A stretch of 57,479 nucleotides of DNA from a virus: positions 1 to 57,479 of the IMG/VR virus record IMGVR_UViG_3300017917_001904; one strand, given 5' to 3'. This document shows, one piece after another, positions 53,159 through 57,479 of the stretch; position 1 is the stretch's first letter; every line of letters begins with the position of its first letter. The notes beneath the pieces are model-generated. The model ran no database searches. It was not told the DNA's origin and saw nothing but the letters and a program-made list of their open reading frames with translations. The position numbers and the translations under genes are program-made.

Positions 53159-53481
53159 TATCTTTAACAGAAATTGCAGCACGTAAAGTACAACAGCATC
53201 TAACTAAACGTGGTCGTGGAGTTGGTATTATGATCGGTGTTCGTACTACCGGTTGTTCGGGACTTGCTTATAAATTAGAGTACGTCGATCACCCGCCTGT
53301 AACCAGAGACTGGATGAGTTATACCAGTAACGGTATTAAAATTTATGTAAATGGTAAAGATTTGCCTTATGTTAATGGACTTACAATGGATTATAAGCGC
53401 CAGGGTCTTAACGAAGGTTTCGAATTTATTAACCCAAATGAACGTGACCGTTGCGGTTGCGGCGAAAGTTTTCGAGTTTAA
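53155..53481 (+). CDS. iscA: IscA-type Fe-S carrier
   Basis: The 108-aa A-type carrier has VRTTGCSGLAYKLEY with C34 and a C-terminal DRCGCGESF with C100 and C102, the three conserved ligands. The central GIKIYVNGKDLPYVNGLTMD matches the family. It would pass Fe-S clusters from IscU to target enzymes. It overlaps the radical SAM gene by four bases and so is co-translated with it. IscA-like proteins alone are seen in other phages; the combination with IscU and an embedded radical SAM enzyme is less usual. Confidence 0.95.
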   Translation: MISLTEIAARKVQQHLTKRGRGVGIMIGVRTTGCSGLAYKLEYVDHPPVTRDWMSYTSNGIKIYVNGKDLPYVNGLTMDYKRQGLNEGFEFINPNERDRCGCGESFRV

Positions 53482-54180
53482 ATGATTATACCAAAATATG
53501 ACTATACCCCTCTAGCTAGAGAAAGCGTAGAGGGCAAGCGCCATTATGCATTACCTGATGGTAGTAGAGTTCCTAGTGTTACAACAATACTAGAAAAAAC
53601 AAAACCCGCAGAAGCAAAGCAAGCACTCAACGAGTGGAAAAAACGAGTTGGGGAAAAACGGGCACAGGAAATTACTACAGAAGCGGCTAATCGTGGAACA
53701 CGTATGCACACGTATCTTGAACGCTATGTTAAGAATGACGACATAGGCGAATTTCCTACAAACCCATTTGCACAGCCAAGTTGGTTTATGGCTGCAGAAG
53801 TTATTCTTAAAGGACTAGGTAATGTTGATGAATATTGGGGTAGCGAGGTTCCTTTATACTATTCTGGGCTTTACGCTGGTACTACTGACTGTGTCGGGGT
53901 GTGGAAGGGACAGCCTGCAATCATGGATTTTAAGCAAACGAATAAGCCTAAAAAACGCGAATGGATCGACGATTATTTTCTACAGCTCGCGGCATATGCT
54001 GAAGCTCACAACGACACATATGGGACAAACATTAACACGGGTGTTATTCTCATGTGTGCTAGACCAGCTGATGAACACGCAACGCCTGAATATCAAGAAT
54101 TCGTACTAGAACCCAAGGATTTTGCTTACTGGAGCGATCAGTGGATGCGTAGAGTTGAGCTATACTATCTGACAAGCTAA
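53482..54180 (+). CDS. PD-(D/E)XK nuclease, RecB/Cas4-like exonuclease
   Basis: The 232-aa protein has VPSVTTILEKTKPAE near residue 30 and TEAANRGTRMHTYLERYVKN near residue 71, where the His is the extra ligand of RecB-type nucleases. GLYAGTTDCVGVWKGQPAIM-DFKQ near residue 130 carries D...D-x-K, and DYFLQLAAYAEAHN the Q-x-x-x-Y motif. All features fit a phage exonuclease of the PD-(D/E)XK class, used in degrading host DNA or in recombination. It starts directly after iscA. Confidence 0.87.
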   Translation: MIIPKYDYTPLARESVEGKRHYALPDGSRVPSVTTILEKTKPAEAKQALNEWKKRVGEKRAQEITTEAANRGTRMHTYLERYVKNDDIGEFPTNPFAQPSWFMAAEVILKGLGNVDEYWGSEVPLYYSGLYAGTTDCVGVWKGQPAIMDFKQTNKPKKREWIDDYFLQLAAYAEAHNDTYGTNINTGVILMCARPADEHATPEYQEFVLEPKDFAYWSDQWMRRVELYYLTS

Positions 54181-54204
54181 ATATAGAATATACGAGGATT
54201 TAGC

Positions 54205-55569
54205 ATGGCCGTTACGCAGATAAGCAGAATTCAACATCGCCGGGGTTTAGAACAAGATCTCCCCCAGCTTGCTTCGGCTGAATTTGGCTGGAGTTTAGAC
54301 ACTAGAAAATTATACATCGGAAATGGTACTCTTGATGAAGGTGCGCCAACACTGGGTGTAACTGAAATTTTAACACAATACTCAGATCTTACTGCACTAT
54401 TAGGCACATACACTTTTGTTGGGAATGTAACTGGATATACCGTGCAAACTGGCAGCAGTTTATTAAACCCAACTGTTAGAAGTTTCCAACAAAAATTTGA
54501 TGACTTTGTTAATGTTAGAGATTTTGGTGCTCGAGGAAACGGTATTGATGATGATTATACTGCTCTAAACAGAGCTATTACTGAAATATATCGAACTAGT
54601 ATTAACGAAACGGATAATCGTACTAGAAGAACAATATACATTCCTGGCGGCACTTATATCACATCACAAACTATCAAGATACCACCTTATGCAAGAATAG
54701 TCGGCGATGGTATAGAAAGTACAATTATTAAAGCAAAGTTTGGTAACATATCTGTTGCTAATCTTTGTGATTCTTCATTTAACTCAGGCGCAGCTATAGG
54801 ATCGGGGACAGCAGTATTGCCACAAGGTATTGAGATTAGTGGTATAAAATTCCTTAATCAAAGCGCCGGAGTAAATCAGCCAATCATTAATATTGATAGT
54901 GCTTCAAATATTAGAATAGTTAATACACAGTTTGGTTCTAATGTTTCTTCAACTGTTTATCCTAATGTTGTGCATATTTCAAGTACAGTTACACCAGTAA
55001 CATCTCTTACTTTTGATGGTTGTCAGTTTATAGGTGGCGGTAACGGAATTTCTAATTTTGGAGCAACTAAATCTTTAAGTATTATGAATAGTACTTTTGA
55101 TAATTTATCTAATGTTGCTCTTATTTTAAATGACATGGATTCTATTTCGGCTTTAAATAATTACTATGGAACCATGCAGGCAATTTCATCAAAAAATTCT
55201 GCACTAAGCTTTACAAGTTTTGGTGAAGTTTTTCAAACTGGCGATGTAATCGGTGGTGGTGGCGTGTTTATTGGTAACTTAGCAATTGGTATGGCTAGAG
55301 GAGCGTCGGTATCAACACAATCTGTTGTAGCAACAATAGTGCCTAATACATCAGGTAAATTTAATTACGAGATTAGCAATAGTTCGGCGAAAAGATTTGG
55401 AGTTTTTACATTTTCAACTGATGGCTCAAATAACATATTCACTGATAACTATACTGAATCTGTTTTGAGTATTAAGGCCAATTTGTATGCAAATGCCGAT
55501 AGCCTAATTTGTTCTTGCGAATCTGGACAAACTGCAACATTAAAATATAGTTTAATTCAATTTGTTTAA
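54205..55569 (+). CDS. Tail fibre/spike with beta-helix (pectate-lyase-like) domain
   Basis: The 454-aa protein has the N-terminal phage attachment motif RIQHRRGLEQDLPQLASAEF then GWSLDTRKLYIGNG (residues about 7-40). VNVRDFGARGNGIDDDYTAL near residue 98 is the hallmark of pectate-lyase-3-type right-handed beta helices. About 250 residues of short repeating strands follow (ISGIKFLNQS, IRIVNTQFGS, LTFDGCQFIG) and a small C-terminal domain. It may be a spike enzyme acting on host polysaccharide or a rigid fibre. A degenerate late element, CTAAATA, lies at 54177-54183. Confidence 0.87.
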   Translation: MAVTQISRIQHRRGLEQDLPQLASAEFGWSLDTRKLYIGNGTLDEGAPTLGVTEILTQYSDLTALLGTYTFVGNVTGYTVQTGSSLLNPTVRSFQQKFDDFVNVRDFGARGNGIDDDYTALNRAITEIYRTSINETDNRTRRTIYIPGGTYITSQTIKIPPYARIVGDGIESTIIKAKFGNISVANLCDSSFNSGAAIGSGTAVLPQGIEISGIKFLNQSAGVNQPIINIDSASNIRIVNTQFGSNVSSTVYPNVVHISSTVTPVTSLTFDGCQFIGGGNGISNFGATKSLSIMNSTFDNLSNVALILNDMDSISALNNYYGTMQAISSKNSALSFTSFGEVFQTGDVIGGGGVFIGNLAIGMARGASVSTQSVVATIVPNTSGKFNYEISNSSAKRFGVFTFSTDGSNNIFTDNYTESVLSIKANLYANADSLICSCESGQTATLKYSLIQFV

Positions 55570-55577
55570 CATTAATA

Positions 55578-56027
55578 ATGTTTAAATTACCTACCAGTAG
55601 GAGATTATCCTACTGGAAGAATTTTCGATCTCAATTAAGTACAATGTCATTGGAGAAAGCTCTTACGGCTACTCAGAGTCTTTGGCAAAAATGTCCTTTT
55701 ACTCCGTTTTACCTTAATGTTGAAAGCCCAGAATTGTGGCCGAATCCCTGGGACTTATTGACAGAAAATTATTATTGTGATCTTGCTAAATCCTTAGGTA
55801 TAGTATATACTTTACATCTAACTGATCATAGAGATAACTTGTTCCCCGAAATACGAGTATATTATGATCCGGTATGCCGGTACCAGTACCATATAGCTTA
55901 CTTTGCCGATGGAAAATATGTTCTTAATTTGATCGAAGGCGAAGTAGTAAATAAACAACACATTAATCAAGAATTAAAATTAAAATACTGCTACACAGCA
56001 GTGGATTTAAAATTAGAACAATATTAA
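55578..56027 (+). CDS. Conserved T4-like-phage protein, unknown
   Basis: The 149-aa protein starts MFKLPTSRRLSYWKNFRSQL and is rich in aromatic residues (CPFTPFYLNVESPELWPNPW; VYYDPVCRYQYHIAYFADGK). I recall comparable proteins near nrdA in marine T4-like phages. No catalytic motif. It ends 10 bases before nrdA with no promoter between, so they are likely co-transcribed. Confidence 0.68.
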   Translation: MFKLPTSRRLSYWKNFRSQLSTMSLEKALTATQSLWQKCPFTPFYLNVESPELWPNPWDLLTENYYCDLAKSLGIVYTLHLTDHRDNLFPEIRVYYDPVCRYQYHIAYFADGKYVLNLIEGEVVNKQHINQELKLKYCYTAVDLKLEQY

Positions 56028-56037
56028 AGGCTGAACA

Positions 56038-57479
56038 ATGCAAATTCAAGTTACTAAAAGAGACGGAAATAAAGAATTACTAGATATAGAAAAAATGCAC
56101 AAGGTAGTAATGTGGGCTACTGAAGGAATAACAGGTGTTAGTGCAAGCGAAGTAGAAATTAAAAGTCACATACAGTTTTACAACGGAATTAAAACAGCAG
56201 ATATCCAAGAAACATTAATTAAGTCTGCTGCTGATCTTATTAGCGAAGAAACACCAAATTATCAATATGTAGCTGGTAGATTAATTAACTACCATCTACG
56301 TAAGCAAGTCTATAATGATTATAAACCTTGGCCTTTAATTGATCTAGTAAAGAAAAATGTAGAGTCTGGATTTTACGATGCAGGACTTCTCGCCGCTTAC
56401 ACCGAGGATGAGTGGAATAGATTAAACACTTTTATTCACCACGAACGTGATGAACATTTCACTTACGTTGCTATGGAACAATGGCGAGGTAAGTATCTTG
56501 TGCAGAATCGAGTGACTAATGAGATTTACGAAACACCGCAGGTAGCATACTTACTAATTGCAGCAACATTATTTCAAAACTATCCACAAGAAACTAGATT
56601 ACAATGGGTGAAAGATTATTACGATGCTATATCTTTACATGATATCAGCCTACCTACTCCTGTTATGGCTGGCGTTAGAACTCCGCAGAAACAATTCAGT
56701 TCTTGCGTTCTCATCGAAACTGATGATAGTCTTGATAGTATTAACGCTACTACATCAAGCATCGTTAAGTACGTCAGTCAAAAAGCCGGAATTGGTATTG
56801 GAGCAGGTAGAATACGAGCACTTGGGAGCCCAATTCGAAACGGAGATGCTTACCACACCGGCGTTATACCCTTTTACAAGTTGTTCCAAAGCGCCACTCG
56901 TAGTTGTTCGCAAGGGGGCGTCCGTAACGGCGCCGCTACATTGTACTACCCAATCTGGCACTACGAGATTGAGGATTTAATTGTTCTTAAGAACAATAAA
57001 GGAACCGAAGATAACCGTGTGCGCCAAATGGACTATGGCGTGCAGTTTAACAAGTTGATGTATGAAAGACTAATTACAGGTGGAGATATTACCTGCTTTA
57101 GTCCTAATGATGTACCAGAGCTGTACTCTGCTTTTTTCAATGACCAAGACCGATTCAAAGAGCTCTATGAGCGAGCAGAGCGTAATACGAAGTTGAGAAA
57201 GAAGACCTACAAAGCAGCAGAACTGTTTAGTAGGTTTATGCAGGAACGCAAAGATACTGGTCGTATCTATCTTCAAAACGTCGATCATGCAAATACGCAT
57301 TCGCCTTTTGATGAGAAGGTAGCACCAATTAAGATGTCTAATCTTTGCGCTGAAATTGATTTGCCAACTGTGCCGTTAAAAGATGTCAACGACGAGGATG
57401 GTAGGATCGCCCTGTGTACTTTATCAGCGATCAATTGGGGCAATGTAAAAAGCCCACATGACTTCGAGAAGATGTGTAA
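56038..57479 (+). CDS. nrdA: Ribonucleotide reductase class Ia large subunit (NrdA), 3' end cut off by window
   Basis: The frame from ATG 56038 is open to the window end (480 codons), with no stop. The N-terminal ATP-cone begins VTKRDGNKELLDIEKMHKVV. Catalytic residues are visible: SSCVLIE with C223; NLCAEIDLPT with N435, C437 (thiyl radical) and E439; and ALCTLSAINWG with C460 (partner of C223). Between them are SQKAGIGIGAGRIRALGSPI and QGGVRNGAATLYYP. It reduces ribonucleotides to deoxyribonucleotides together with NrdB, which should follow outside the window. The usual length is about 750 aa, so a third is missing. Confidence 0.95.
   Translation, partial: MQIQVTKRDGNKELLDIEKMHKVVMWATEGITGVSASEVEIKSHIQFYNGIKTADIQETLIKSAADLISEETPNYQYVAGRLINYHLRKQVYNDYKPWPLIDLVKKNVESGFYDAGLLAAYTEDEWNRLNTFIHHERDEHFTYVAMEQWRGKYLVQNRVTNEIYETPQVAYLLIAATLFQNYPQETRLQWVKDYYDAISLHDISLPTPVMAGVRTPQKQFSSCVLIETDDSLDSINATTSSIVKYVSQKAGIGIGAGRIRALGSPIRNGDAYHTGVIPFYKLFQSATRSCSQGGVRNGAATLYYPIWHYEIEDLIVLKNNKGTEDNRVRQMDYGVQFNKLMYERLITGGDITCFSPNDVPELYSAFFNDQDRFKELYERAERNTKLRKKTYKAAELFSRFMQERKDTGRIYLQNVDHANTHSPFDEKVAPIKMSNLCAEIDLPTVPLKDVNDEDGRIALCTLSAINWGNVKSPHDFEKMC

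Noticed and set aside
1-57479. Integrase, attachment sites, transposons, toxin-antitoxin or restriction systems
   Set aside because: Looked for on both strands; no recombinase, transposase, inverted-repeat element or recognisable defence pair was seen.

Overview
This 57.5 kb window is part of the genome of a large lytic T4-like tailed phage (myovirus). The evidence is a T4-type replication set (UvsW helicase, gp61 primase, gp41 helicase), the start of a class Ia ribonucleotide reductase large subunit (NrdA), long tail-fibre and adhesin genes, T4-type late promoters (ATAAATA) and tightly overlapping gene ends. There is no integrase, tRNA gene, CRISPR array or insertion sequence. Base composition is AT-rich, with two visibly more GC-rich blocks (15.05-16.09 kb and 23.97-25.46 kb). 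The host is almost certainly a Gram-negative proteobacterium: the phage carries heptose and LPS-type sugar genes, and its PstS, TctA/TctC and IscU resemble beta/gamma-proteobacterial proteins. A freshwater betaproteobacterium is my guess, not something the sequence proves.

Layout. 0-4.8 kb: sugar-nucleotide/cupin fusion, a 489-aa unknown with a late promoter, a radical SAM/SPASM enzyme, a MazG-like protein and small membrane/unknown proteins. 4.75-8.96 kb (minus strand): surface-sugar operon (dTDP-glucose dehydratase type, split transketolase, FkbM methyltransferase, epimerase, GT34-like transferase) behind a late promoter. 9.0-14.8 kb: GT17 transferase, then a nutrient-uptake module of PstS behind a Pho-box-like site, a TctA-type permease behind a structured leader, a TctC-type binding protein and an outer-membrane barrel. 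15.0-22.1 kb: a second sugar operon with an ADP-heptose-type set (kinase, nucleotidyltransferase, epimerase, GT9-type transferases, C-methyltransferase). 22.1-26.4 kb: early region of small genes, each behind a consensus sigma-70 promoter, several of them copies of one promoter, plus an AAA+ ATPase and an SPFH lipoprotein. 26.4-34.4 kb: UvsW operon followed by an SGNH-like protein, a PRMT-like methyltransferase, a 2OG oxygenase, a PIG-L deacetylase and conserved phage proteins, one resembling a shrunken DnaE polymerase core. 34.4-41.4 kb: tail-fibre module. 41.4-44.6 kb: fatty-acid desaturase, primase, helicase. 44.6-51.0 kb: late genes, many with N-termini that look like capsid-targeting sequences cut by a T4-type prohead protease, including a nucleotidyltransferase and a ligase-fold protein. 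51.0-57.5 kb: iscU, B12-type radical SAM, iscA, a PD-(D/E)XK nuclease, a second fibre gene and nrdA, which runs off the end.

The most notable points are these. (1) Promoter-to-start spacing at many genes, early and late, places the start codon at or within 2 nt of the predicted transcription start, so this phage appears to use leaderless mRNAs widely. (2) There is a phage-borne uptake system (PstS, TctA, TctC, barrel) with a candidate attenuator RNA. (3) A set of predicted head-packaged proteins may be co-injected. (4) An IscU/radical SAM/IscA operon suggests phage-directed Fe-S maturation. All functions are inferred from motifs and remembered family features; no database search was run.
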